64,000 bases of DNA, taken from NCBI RefSeq assembly GCF_031846165.1, contig NZ_JAVRIE010000002.1, forward strand, positions 434,001 through 498,000, in the 5' to 3' direction. This document shows, piece after piece, positions 1-8,096 of the stretch; position 1 is the first letter of the stretch; each line of letters begins with the position of its first letter. Made by a program: the position numbers and the translations under genes. The stretch comes from Glaciecola blandensis (lineage in GTDB: Bacteria > Pseudomonadota > Gammaproteobacteria > Enterobacterales > Alteromonadaceae). The notes beneath the pieces were generated by a model. That model was given only the letters and a program-made list of their open reading frames with translations, had not been told where the DNA came from and made no database searches.

Positions 1-857
1 TGAGTCAGAATTTTTTTCTTACCACCAAAAGCACCGACTGGCATGCCACCACCGATCACTTTTCCTAAGCACGTTAAGTCAGGTATAACCTTGTAATGCG
101 CCTGTGCACCGCCTAAAGAAACTCGGAAACCAGTCATGACTTCATCAAAAATGAGGACCGCACCGTAGTTGTCGCAGATGTCTCGCAAACCTTCCAAAAA
201 GCCTTCAACGGGTGGAATACAATTCATGTTGCCAGCAACTGGCTCAACAATGATACAAGCGATGTCGTCGCCATGTTCGTCAAAGGCTTGCTGTACTGAC
301 GAGAGATCGTTGAAGTCTACCGTTAAGGTATGCTTTGCAAAGTCATCGGGCACACCTGGAGAGCTAGGAACGCCCAGTGTTAATGCACCAGAACCCGCTT
401 TTACTAGCAGTGAGTCTGCATGGCCATGATAACAACCCTCGAATTTGAGGATTTTATTCTTACTGGTATATCCACGAGCTAAGCGTATTGCGCTCATTGT
501 TGCTTCAGTGCCCGAGTTCACCATGCGTACCATTTCCATCGAAGGTACCAGCTTGCTGACTAACTCAGCCATTGTGATCTCAGCTTCTGTTGGTGCGCCA
601 TAGCTCAAACCGAATTCAGATGCTTCAATGACCGCTTTACGGATTTTTTCGTTATTGTGGCCTAATACCATTGGGCCCCATGAACAAATGTAATCAATGT
701 AACGATTCCCATCAACATCCCACATATAGGGGCCATCTGCTTTGGTGATAAAGCGAGGTGTTCCACCCACAGCTTTAAACGCGCGTACAGGCGAGTTAAC
801 GCCACCAGGGATCGTAATTTGCGCTCTGGCAAACAGTTTTTCGGATTGTGTTGTCAT
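1..857 (-). CDS. hemL: Glutamate-1-semialdehyde 2,1-aminomutase, partial (C-terminus cut by window edge)
   Basis: PLP enzyme that converts glutamate-1-semialdehyde to 5-aminolevulinate, the last step of the C5 route to tetrapyrroles, in the cytoplasm. My translation of the minus strand starts MTTQSEKLFARAQITIPGGV and stays open to base 1, giving about 285 of the usual ~426 residues. Class-III aminotransferase landmarks are visible: VNSGTEATMSAIRLARG, the FDEVMTGFR stretch, and LGKVIGGGMPVGAFGG with the PLP lysine at about residue 265, as in known HemL. The ATG lies 1 bp after the pyrB stop, so it is probably co-transcribed with pyrB. The missing end is only the window boundary. Confidence 0.95.
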   Translation of the reverse strand, partial: MTTQSEKLFARAQITIPGGVNSPVRAFKAVGGTPRFITKADGPYMWDVDGNRYIDYICSWGPMVLGHNNEKIRKAVIEASEFGLSYGAPTEAEITMAELVSKLVPSMEMVRMVNSGTEATMSAIRLARGYTSKNKILKFEGCYHGHADSLLVKAGSGALTLGVPSSPGVPDDFAKHTLTVDFNDLSSVQQAFDEHGDDIACIIVEPVAGNMNCIPPVEGFLEGLRDICDNYGAVLIFDEVMTGFRVSLGGAQAHYKVIPDLTCLGKVIGGGMPVGAFGGKKKILT

Positions 858-858
858 A

Positions 859-1875
859 TTAATTTTGGCCTTTATTACTATACCAGTGAACAGGTCTGTC
901 GAAGTCGCTCACTTTATCTTCTACACCTAGCGTTAGCGCAAACAACGCCATACGCACTAGCACTCCATTGTCGGTTTGGCGGAAAATAGCGAGATTAGGG
1001 TTTAAATTGAGGTCGTTATCTAATTCATTCGCCTCAGCACGAGAATCACGAGGAAGCGGGTGCATAATGACGGTTTTAGATTGAAAGTGTTTTGTGTAAA
1101 TTTGTTGGTTCAGGCGGAATTTGCCACGATATTTATTCGCTTCGTCCTGAGATGGAAAGCGTTCTTCCTGTATACGAGTTTGATAACAAATGTCAGTTTT
1201 ATTGCTGCCTTCAAACTGATCTGTAATCGTCAGTTTGTGGCCCGCATTCGTGATCATATCGCAAATATAACTAGGCATGCTCAACTCTTTCGGCGAGATC
1301 AAAGTAAAGTGAATATTTTGATATAAGCAGAGTAACTTAGAGAGTGAATGCACAGTACGGCCAAATTTCAAATCGCCTATCATGGCAATGTGTAGACCAT
1401 CGATACCTTCACCATGCGACTTACGTTCCTTCTCGATAGTATATAAATCGAGTAAAGCCTGCGTCGGGTGCTCGTTAGCCCCATCGCCACCATTGATTAC
1501 TGGGACACGACTACCTTCGGCAAATTCGGCAACCGAGCCTGCAACAGGATGACGCATGGCAATAATATCTGAATAACCGCTGAGCACTCGTGCAGTATCA
1601 TAAAGTGACTCACCTTTGGCTAAAGCTGAGTTACTCATGCCTGTGGTTTCTCGAACTTCGCCACCAAGCAGGTTGAATGCTGTACCAAAGCTGACGCGTG
1701 TTCGCGTACTAGGTTCAAAAAACAGATTGCCCAAAATGGCACCATCTAATACTTGCGTCCTTTTTTGACGCATCGCATAGGGAGTCATACTGTCGGCAAC
1801 GTGAAAAACTTTCTCGATTTGTGCGCGGTCAAATTGACCTACACCAAGCACATGATTACCTGTAAACGCTGTCAC
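859..1875 (-). CDS. pyrB: Aspartate carbamoyltransferase catalytic subunit
   Basis: Joins carbamoyl phosphate and aspartate to make N-carbamoyl-aspartate in pyrimidine synthesis. It has 338 residues, longer than the ~310-aa E. coli type. The carbamoyl-phosphate loop FFEPSTRTRVSF, the ALAKGES loop, HPTQALLDLYT and HPLPRDSRAE are all present, so it should be active. The start is GTG at 1875. No pyrI regulatory-chain gene lies beside it. A small hairpin (CCCCA/TGGGG) sits about 20 nt upstream of the start codon; I cannot assign it a role. hemL follows after 1 bp. Confidence 0.93.
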   Translation of the reverse strand: MTAFTGNHVLGVGQFDRAQIEKVFHVADSMTPYAMRQKRTQVLDGAILGNLFFEPSTRTRVSFGTAFNLLGGEVRETTGMSNSALAKGESLYDTARVLSGYSDIIAMRHPVAGSVAEFAEGSRVPVINGGDGANEHPTQALLDLYTIEKERKSHGEGIDGLHIAMIGDLKFGRTVHSLSKLLCLYQNIHFTLISPKELSMPSYICDMITNAGHKLTITDQFEGSNKTDICYQTRIQEERFPSQDEANKYRGKFRLNQQIYTKHFQSKTVIMHPLPRDSRAEANELDNDLNLNPNLAIFRQTDNGVLVRMALFALTLGVEDKVSDFDRPVHWYSNKGQN

Positions 1876-2024
1876 TGATATTGCTACCTTGTCCCCAATC
1901 TTGAAGTGGGGCTGAGTTTACCAAAAAAGTGAGCCTTAAATCCTGATATTTCGACAAAAACATCAGAAAACTGTCAACTATATTGCTCAAGATCATATTC
2001 CAGAACTTGGTGCCGCGAACGGGA

Positions 2025-2663
2025 CTAATAAAGCGTTAATAATCGGGCGGTTTTCTTGACGACCTTTCTTGCGTACTCGAGCAGTGCAGCCTCGTCTTGT
2101 TCATAGCTTAAACCTAACATGCTGCGCATGTGATAATCGCCTTTTAACAAATTAAAGAAGTCGATTGCGGCATCTTTGGCATCTGCATTACTCAGTTGCG
2201 TGCTAGGGTGTTTCATCAGTAACTGTGACACCAAATTAACACTGTGTAATGGACCAGCATCATAAAATAACTCGGCAACATGCTTATTATATTTTGATTC
2301 GCCGATCACTACCGAGTACATAGCAATGACTCGTTTATCATTCAATAATTGGATAAAGTTCAGCGCAATGTTCTGAAGAATATCTTCAATGGCTTGTTTT
2401 TCGACACAAATACTCGCTTCTTCAATCCGATATTCTTCGCATTTCGTTTCGATGACTGCAGTATATAAAATATCTTTGTTTTTGAAGTGAGAATATACAG
2501 TTTGTTTAGAAACCTCACTCGCCTTAGCAACCGCGTCCATAGAGGTTCGATCATAACCCTGCTGCAAAAATAATTCGCTGGCGGTATACAGAATTTGCTT
2601 ACGCTTTTGATTACTTTTAGGCCTACCAACGGCTTTGGGTTTTACTTCGATCTGTTCAGACAT
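2025..2663 (-). CDS. TetR/AcrR-family repressor next to RND efflux genes
   Basis: A 212-aa one-domain-plus-ligand-domain regulator. After a basic tail (GRPKSNQKRKQIL) comes the TetR N-terminal helix-turn-helix at about residues 20-65, with the typical stretches AVAKASEVSKQTVYSHFKNK and LFLQQGYDRTSMD. The C-terminal part is the variable ligand and dimer domain and resembles the AefR/TetR_C_7 type. It is divergent from the RND adaptor gene with 160 bp between the start codons, and that gap holds a perfect palindrome. I infer that it represses the pump and possibly itself. The inducer is unknown. Confidence 0.88.
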   Translation of the reverse strand: MSEQIEVKPKAVGRPKSNQKRKQILYTASELFLQQGYDRTSMDAVAKASEVSKQTVYSHFKNKDILYTAVIETKCEEYRIEEASICVEKQAIEDILQNIALNFIQLLNDKRVIAMYSVVIGESKYNKHVAELFYDAGPLHSVNLVSQLLMKHPSTQLSNADAKDAAIDFFNLLKGDYHMRSMLGLSYEQDEAALLEYARKVVKKTARLLTLY

Positions 2664-2722
2664 ACATTCTTTCGTTTTTTCTATTGTGCGTAGTAAACCA
2701 ATTTAGCATAAAAATAGTAATC

Positions 2723-2741
2723 ATACTAGACGGTCTAGTAT
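2723..2741. promoter_or_regulatory. Perfect inverted repeat, probable TetR-family operator
   Basis: ATACTAGAC-G-GTCTAGTAT is a perfect 9-bp inverted repeat around one base. It lies between the divergent tetR-like and RND adaptor genes. The TAGAC-N-GTCTA core is of the kind bound by TetR/AcrR repressors that carry a clear recognition helix. Its position, 60 bp from the regulator start and 83 bp from the adaptor ATG, suits control of both promoters. Binding is inferred. Confidence 0.75.
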
Positions 2742-2823
2742 TTATGGTTTAGCATTGCACGCTCTTGCCGTTAACAGTTCATTCTTATGGCATCGCTTCT
2801 TTCATCTTTGGAATGTATACATT

Positions 2824-4041
2824 ATGAGTTCTACAGCTAAACAGGCTTCTGGCGCGGAAAGTGCTAAAAGCGAGAAGAGTGCAGAAAACGCCAACAGTCG
2901 CAGCGGACGCCAACATCTGATCTTACTGAGCGTCGGTAGTTTTTCATTGTTAGCTATCTTACTTCTCTTTTCTGGTGAAAAAACCGCTAATGCATTTTCA
3001 GAAGCAGAGTCGATGGTGATGCAGAATGCCAGTGTTGAAGTTCAGGAGATAATGCTTCAGAACGCTTACAGTAAACAACGTAAAGTATATGGCTTAATCG
3101 AATCAGCAACACAAGCAACGATCGGGTTTGAGTTATCAGGTGTCATTAACGAACTGTATGTGAAAGAAGGCGATTCAGTTGCCAAAGGTCAGGCTTTAGC
3201 TGGCTTAGATTTACAAAGATTGTTAGCGCAACAACAGGAGCTAGAGGCCGCATTGACGCGAGCTCAAGCAGATGCGAACCTTGCTAAACTTTCTAACAAT
3301 AGAATTGCAGAATTAGTAAAGTCTAAATTAGAGTCTTCACAGCGTTTAGACGAAGCCGAAGCTAACTTAGATGCCGCAAATGCGGCGGTAAATGAGGTGA
3401 TAGCAAGGCAAGAAAGACTAGCCGTTGAAATTGAAAAGTCAACGCTGAAGGCACCATTTGATGGTCAAGTGGTGAGTCAAATTTTAGACCCTGGTACGGT
3501 GGTTAGCAGCGGCCAAGGTGTGTTTTCAATCCTTTCCCAACAACGACTCGAAGCACGCATTGGCTTGCCAACAAATTCACCTTTGGCCTTAAAGATAGGT
3601 GAGGTTTACCCTTTGAACTTTAATGGCCAAGTATTGAATTCGCGACTAAGCTCCATCGCTAAGCAACGAAATCGAGCTACGCGAGCCATTGACGCTGTAT
3701 TTGCCATAGAGTCAGTAGACTTGGAACAAACATATATTATGCCGGGCGATATCGTGTCACTTTCAGTTGATGTTGATGTCCAACACACTGGTGCGTGGGT
3801 TCCTGTTGCAGCACTGGCAAATGGTGTACGAGGCTTATGGACTTTGTTTATTGTAAGCGAAGTTGATGGAAAGCAGATTGTGCAACCAAGAAGTGTGCAG
3901 GTTGAATACATGGAACAAGATCGTGCATTTGTGTCTGGTGCGATAGAGCAGGGCGATAAATTAATCGTGTCGGGCTTGCAACGATTTACCCCAAATCAAG
4001 CGGTAAACAATGTCAGCGTGAAAACGGTAACGGGTCGATAG
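2824..4041 (+). CDS. RND efflux periplasmic adaptor (membrane fusion protein)
   Basis: Links the inner-membrane RND pump to an outer-membrane channel. I chose the ATG at 2824 (405 aa) because it has GGAA upstream; an in-frame TTG at 2755 lies almost on the operator and would add an implausible tail. One membrane anchor (HLILLSVGSFSLLAILLLFSG) is followed by a lipoyl half (GVINELYVKEGDSVAKGQALAGLD), a coiled-coil hairpin rich in Ala, Gln and Leu (about 135-205), the second lipoyl half (STLKAPFDGQVVSQILDPGTVV), and beta-barrel and membrane-proximal domains. The permease follows directly. No outer-membrane channel gene is nearby, so a shared TolC-type channel is likely. Confidence 0.9.
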   Translation: MSSTAKQASGAESAKSEKSAENANSRSGRQHLILLSVGSFSLLAILLLFSGEKTANAFSEAESMVMQNASVEVQEIMLQNAYSKQRKVYGLIESATQATIGFELSGVINELYVKEGDSVAKGQALAGLDLQRLLAQQQELEAALTRAQADANLAKLSNNRIAELVKSKLESSQRLDEAEANLDAANAAVNEVIARQERLAVEIEKSTLKAPFDGQVVSQILDPGTVVSSGQGVFSILSQQRLEARIGLPTNSPLALKIGEVYPLNFNGQVLNSRLSSIAKQRNRATRAIDAVFAIESVDLEQTYIMPGDIVSLSVDVDVQHTGAWVPVAALANGVRGLWTLFIVSEVDGKQIVQPRSVQVEYMEQDRAFVSGAIEQGDKLIVSGLQRFTPNQAVNNVSVKTVTGR

Positions 4042-4043
4042 TG

Positions 4044-7000
4044 ATGAATACTTCTTCACCCTGGTATACCACGTTTTTCCGTCGAGGCCATTTGCTGGTA
4101 CTAAGTATTATCATTATTCTAGTGGCTGGCTTGTCTGCAGTACAAAACCTCCCTCGCCTAGAAGATCCGCGTATCGATCTACGTAATGTGTTAGTACTTA
4201 CTTCATACCCAGGCGCATCAGCAGAAAGAGTAGAGGCCTTGGTGAGCGATGTTTTGGAAGACGAGCTTCGCGAGCTGTTTGAAATCAAAGAAATAAAATC
4301 GACCTCAAAATCGGGCTTTTCGTTTCTGCAAATAGAGCTCCAAGATACGGTTGATAATAGCAATAATCAGCAAATATTCTCGAAGATCAGAGATAGCATC
4401 GAGAATGCGTCTACCCGATTTCCCGCAGGCGTAAACAAGCCAATTTTGGAAGACAAGCGCGGAGCGACTGCTTTTACACTTTTAGTCTCTATGAATGCCG
4501 ATATTCCCGAAACAACCCCTTTATCGGTTAGTGGCCGCTTAGCATCTGAGCTTGTTGACCGAATGAGAAATGTGGTGGGAACAGAATTAGTCAGAGTTTA
4601 CGGCGAGCCCAACGAAGAAATTACAGTAACACTCGACCCACAAGCCCTTGCCGCAGCGGGTTTAAGTATTGAACAAGTGAGTCAGCGCATCCGCTCAGCC
4701 GATCCCAAGTTGCCAGCTGGGGTTTTAAGAACATCACAAAAGAGCATCCGAATTCAGGTTGCTGAGCCACTTGAAAGCCTTGATATTATCTCAAATATTC
4801 CTCTGCAAGCGTCAGATAGCAGTTATTTGCGCTTGGCAGATGTCGCGAGTATTGAGCAGGGTTGGCAAACACCTGAAAGTGAAATTGCCATTGTTGATGG
4901 AAAGCGAACGATTTTCGTTGCCGCTCGAATGCAAACGACTGTTAGGGTAGATAAATGGACTGCCGCTATCAAGCAGAGGGTTGATGAGTTTAACGAAGAG
5001 TTTGCGGGTACAGTGCAAGCGGATATGGTGTTTGAACAAAACACCTACACCGAAGCGAGATTGACCGAATTGACTGAAAACCTCTTGCTTGGTTCTTTGG
5101 TGGTGATGTTAGTCATTCTATTGTTCATGGGAGCTAAAGCGAGCTGGATTGTTGGTTTAGCACTTCCATTGTGTGCTGCTTTTGCGATTTTCTCCCTTAG
5201 CTTTTTCAATCAGCAAATTCATCAAATGTCTATTTTCGGTATTATCATCGCAATCGGTTTACTTATTGATAATGCGATTGTAATCACCGATGAAATTCGA
5301 TTAAATCTACTAGATCAAGACAAAACACGGCTGCAAGCGCTTGAAAAGAGTGTGAGACATCTGTTTGCTCCGCTGCTTGCGTCGACGCTGACCACCGTTC
5401 TTGGTTTTATGCCGATATTTCTTTTGAACGGTAACATTGGCGACTTTATTAGTCCGATTGCGATTAGTGTGGTGATGGCACTATTGGGATCTTTGGCTAT
5501 TTCCCTCACGGTTATTGCTGCTTTAGCTGCACGCTTCCTGCCAAGAGATTCCGGAGTAGAGCACGCTTGGTATTTGCGTGGATTGCAACTGCCAAGCGTA
5601 TCTTCTGAGTTTTCAAAGCTCTTAGCCAAGTCAATCAAAAAGCCACTCATTGTCCTTCCTTTGGTCACTGTATTTTGTTTGTCGGGCTTTGTGTTGTCAC
5701 AACAACTGGCGAATGTGTTCTTTCCGAGTGCAGATAGAGATCAATTTGAGATGTATGTTTGGCTGCCCTCAGGCTCATCGATTGAAAGAACGAAGAGTCT
5801 GACCTATGAAATGGATAGTTATATTCGTGACAAGGAGCGGGTTGAACAGGTGACGTGGTTGGTCGGTGGATCCGCGCCTTCGGTCTATTATAATCAGGTG
5901 ATGACGCGAGACAATTCGCCGGAGTTTGCAAATGCGGTAATAACTGTAGATAGCGTGAGTGCGGCTGCCAGTATGATTACTGAACTGCAGTTTGAATTGC
6001 AAGATAAGTTTCCTCAGGCGAAAGTGGTAGTCAGAGCTTTTGGACAAGGTCCCCCTATTGCCGCGCCGATTGAAGTAGATATTTTTGGTCCCGACGTAGA
6101 TACACTGAACGCCTTGGGTGAAAAGGTACGTTTGGCGATGACCAAGGTGCCGGGCATCACACAATCTACGGCATCAATTACGACAGGAGAGTCTGAACTG
6201 CACTTTGATGTGTCTGAAAATGAATCGTTTATTTCTCACTTATCGCTAAACGACATTGCTCAACAGTTACAAACCTCCTTAACAGGCACGGTAGGTGGCT
6301 CTGTTCTGCAAGGTACAGAAGAACTTCCTATTCGAGTCCGCGTGTCGGAGCAACAACGCGCTAGTACACAAGAATTGGATGCATTGCCATTGATGAATAC
6401 TTTGCTTGCACAAAACCAAGCCAGTGTTGGTGTGGCCGCCTTAGGCGAGATTACACTCTTGCCTAGCATCAGTGGTATCACGCGAATTAATGGGGTCAGA
6501 GTGAATAAAATTCAGGCCTTTTTATTACCAGGCATTCCCGCGATAGATGCAAGCAATCAGTTGCGTGACATCTTGGAAAGTGGGGAGTTAGTATTGCCGA
6601 AAGGATATCGGATCAAAATGGCAGGTGACGCCGATGAACAGCAACAAGCTCTGGGACAATTAGCGACCTATGCGCCGGTGTTACTCGTGTTAATGATTAC
6701 GACACTTATCCTCACGTTCGGGAGTGTTCGCTTCGCTGGGGTGATTGGCGCTGTCGCAATCTTGTCCGTGGGCCTAGGTATGTTCAGCTTATGGTTGTCT
6801 GGCTTACCGGTTGGTTTCAACCCTTTACTGGGGAGCGCGGGTTTAATTGGTGTGGCAATCAATGGCTCAATTGTTGTTATTGCTGCAATTAATGCAAACC
6901 CACAAGCGAAATCAGGTGATACCGCAGCCATAGTTGATGAAACCATGAGTTGCAGCCGTCACATTCTATCGACGACGTTTACCACCGTCGGTGGGCTAAT

Positions 7001-7187
7001 TCCACTTCTTTTGTTCTCAGAAGGATCTTTTTGGCCACCACTTGCCGTGGTTTTAGCCGGTGGCGTTGGCTTTTCTGTGCTCTTGTCGCTATTCTTTACC
7101 CCAACCCTAGTTGCGTTGTTGTGCAGAGTGAGAGAGCGTAAGTTGAAGAAAAAAGCGCTAAAAGACACGTCGGCAGTGCAAGTTTAA
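4044..7187 (+). CDS. RND efflux permease
   Basis: Proton-driven inner-membrane transporter of about 1047 aa, the usual RND length, with twelve expected membrane segments and two large periplasmic loops. The end of helix 1 is followed by NLPRLEDPRIDLRNVLVLTSYPGASAE-type sequence common to the family. The TM4 proton-relay region reads GLLIDNAIV, with Asp-Asn where AcrB has Asp-Asp; this is seen in a less-studied RND branch. The ATG is 2 bp after the adaptor stop, and a GTG at 4041 overlaps that stop. Substrates cannot be read from sequence. It sits under the tetR-like gene and operator. Confidence 0.92.
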   Translation: MNTSSPWYTTFFRRGHLLVLSIIIILVAGLSAVQNLPRLEDPRIDLRNVLVLTSYPGASAERVEALVSDVLEDELRELFEIKEIKSTSKSGFSFLQIELQDTVDNSNNQQIFSKIRDSIENASTRFPAGVNKPILEDKRGATAFTLLVSMNADIPETTPLSVSGRLASELVDRMRNVVGTELVRVYGEPNEEITVTLDPQALAAAGLSIEQVSQRIRSADPKLPAGVLRTSQKSIRIQVAEPLESLDIISNIPLQASDSSYLRLADVASIEQGWQTPESEIAIVDGKRTIFVAARMQTTVRVDKWTAAIKQRVDEFNEEFAGTVQADMVFEQNTYTEARLTELTENLLLGSLVVMLVILLFMGAKASWIVGLALPLCAAFAIFSLSFFNQQIHQMSIFGIIIAIGLLIDNAIVITDEIRLNLLDQDKTRLQALEKSVRHLFAPLLASTLTTVLGFMPIFLLNGNIGDFISPIAISVVMALLGSLAISLTVIAALAARFLPRDSGVEHAWYLRGLQLPSVSSEFSKLLAKSIKKPLIVLPLVTVFCLSGFVLSQQLANVFFPSADRDQFEMYVWLPSGSSIERTKSLTYEMDSYIRDKERVEQVTWLVGGSAPSVYYNQVMTRDNSPEFANAVITVDSVSAAASMITELQFELQDKFPQAKVVVRAFGQGPPIAAPIEVDIFGPDVDTLNALGEKVRLAMTKVPGITQSTASITTGESELHFDVSENESFISHLSLNDIAQQLQTSLTGTVGGSVLQGTEELPIRVRVSEQQRASTQELDALPLMNTLLAQNQASVGVAALGEITLLPSISGITRINGVRVNKIQAFLLPGIPAIDASNQLRDILESGELVLPKGYRIKMAGDADEQQQALGQLATYAPVLLVLMITTLILTFGSVRFAGVIGAVAILSVGLGMFSLWLSGLPVGFNPLLGSAGLIGVAINGSIVVIAAINANPQAKSGDTAAIVDETMSCSRHILSTTFTTVGGLIPLLLFSEGSFWPPLAVVLAGGVGFSVLLSLFFTPTLVALLCRVRERKLKKKALKDTSAVQV

Positions 7188-7217
7188 ACACAGTAAAAAA
7201 GCATTTTAGAGACACTT

Positions 7218-7355
7218 GTGCCAAAACAAACAATGACCTTTACACAAAAAGTATTAAAATGGTGGCATACGGATTGTGCTTTTTGCCGCCGTTCCCGTTT
7301 AATAGTGATATGGGGAATTTTGATGTTGGTGTTTTATTTGTATGTCTGGAACTGA
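7218..7355 (+). CDS. Tiny CxxC membrane protein, overlaps next gene
   Basis: A 45-codon frame (GTG at 7218 with AGAGA about 5 nt upstream) or 40 codons from ATG 7233. It encodes a Trp/His-rich start (KWWHTDCAFCRRSR) with a CxxC pair and an Arg cluster, then one hydrophobic segment (LIVIWGILMLVFYLYVW) and a stop. It overlaps the DUF2982 gene by 14 nt in another frame, so the two are probably translationally coupled. I do not recognise the family. The orderly CxxC / positive charge / membrane-helix plan and coupled start make it more likely real than chance. Confidence 0.55.
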   Translation: MPKQTMTFTQKVLKWWHTDCAFCRRSRLIVIWGILMLVFYLYVWN

Positions 7356-8052
7356 TGATAGTATTTTTATAAAAGCAGCGTCGTCGCACAATGCGATGAC
7401 TTCCTTGCTTGTTGGCTTTTCACTCATTGGCGCTGGGTCATTAGCTTTGATGTTGCTGCCAAAGATTTTTTTCCTTCCTGCTATCTTTATTATTAGTGGT
7501 GGTATCGTCGGTTTAATCATAGGCTGGTTTAAGATCAAAGAACCAGCCTTTAGCCTGCAATTAACTCGTGAACATATTATTTATCATCATCGTCGAGGCA
7601 AATGGCGCTTGTCATGGGAAAATATCCAGCGCATAGACGTGCCTCGTGTTACCAAAGGTATCGATCAAATTGATCTCGAAATGATTGGTTTCAGGCTGCG
7701 TGACAGTGACGTTTTTCTTGATGAAATATCGCCACGTTTGATCACATACTTACTTATGGAACAACGACCTTTAACAGTACAAAATCGAGATCCTAACTGT
7801 GCCACAGGTAATTGTTATGGCGATGATATGATTGAGGATGAAAAGTTTACCCGAAGCAGTGGCGAGGTGGTTAGAGGCGTAACAGCTATGTTTGGTAATC
7901 GCATGCAAAAACTGAATAGACAATTGGGCTTTGATATTTTCATTTCTACTAACGAAATCGATCGTGAGCCTCAAGCTTTTATCCGCTTATTAAAAGAGTG
8001 TCAGGAAAGCGCGGTCCAGAGTCAGCGAATGTCAGAGCTTACTCAAGATTAA
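7342..8052 (+). CDS. DUF2982-type membrane protein
   Basis: A 236-aa protein of unknown function. Two hydrophobic segments near the N-terminus (about residues 20-65, a pair with only a short turn) anchor it in the inner membrane. The rest is a soluble domain with LSWENIQRIDVPRV and a Cys pair in NCATGNCYGDD. Length and layout match the DUF2982 family, found in marine gammaproteobacteria; I recognise the family by overall resemblance, not by a catalytic motif. It starts inside the preceding tiny ORF and ends at a terminator. Confidence 0.7.
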   Translation: MSGTDDSIFIKAASSHNAMTSLLVGFSLIGAGSLALMLLPKIFFLPAIFIISGGIVGLIIGWFKIKEPAFSLQLTREHIIYHHRRGKWRLSWENIQRIDVPRVTKGIDQIDLEMIGFRLRDSDVFLDEISPRLITYLLMEQRPLTVQNRDPNCATGNCYGDDMIEDEKFTRSSGEVVRGVTAMFGNRMQKLNRQLGFDIFISTNEIDREPQAFIRLLKECQESAVQSQRMSELTQD

Positions 8053-8063
8053 ATGGCTTTTCT

Positions 8064-8095
8064 TAGCAAGCTAGTCGCGGCTTTGCTAGTTTTTT
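8064..8095 (+). terminator. Rho-independent terminator after the DUF2982 gene
   Basis: Stem TAGCAAGC/GCTTTGCTA (one bulged T) with an 8-nt loop, followed by a run of six T. It ends 1 bp before the stop of the convergent TPR-GGDEF gene. Confidence 0.65.
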
Positions 8096-8096
8096 G

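Noticed and set aside
1890..1915. Hairpin CCCCA/TGGGG before pyrB as a pyrimidine attenuator
   Set aside because: No U-run follows on the minus strand and no leader ORF is apparent, so it is not a terminator of the E. coli pyrBI kind.
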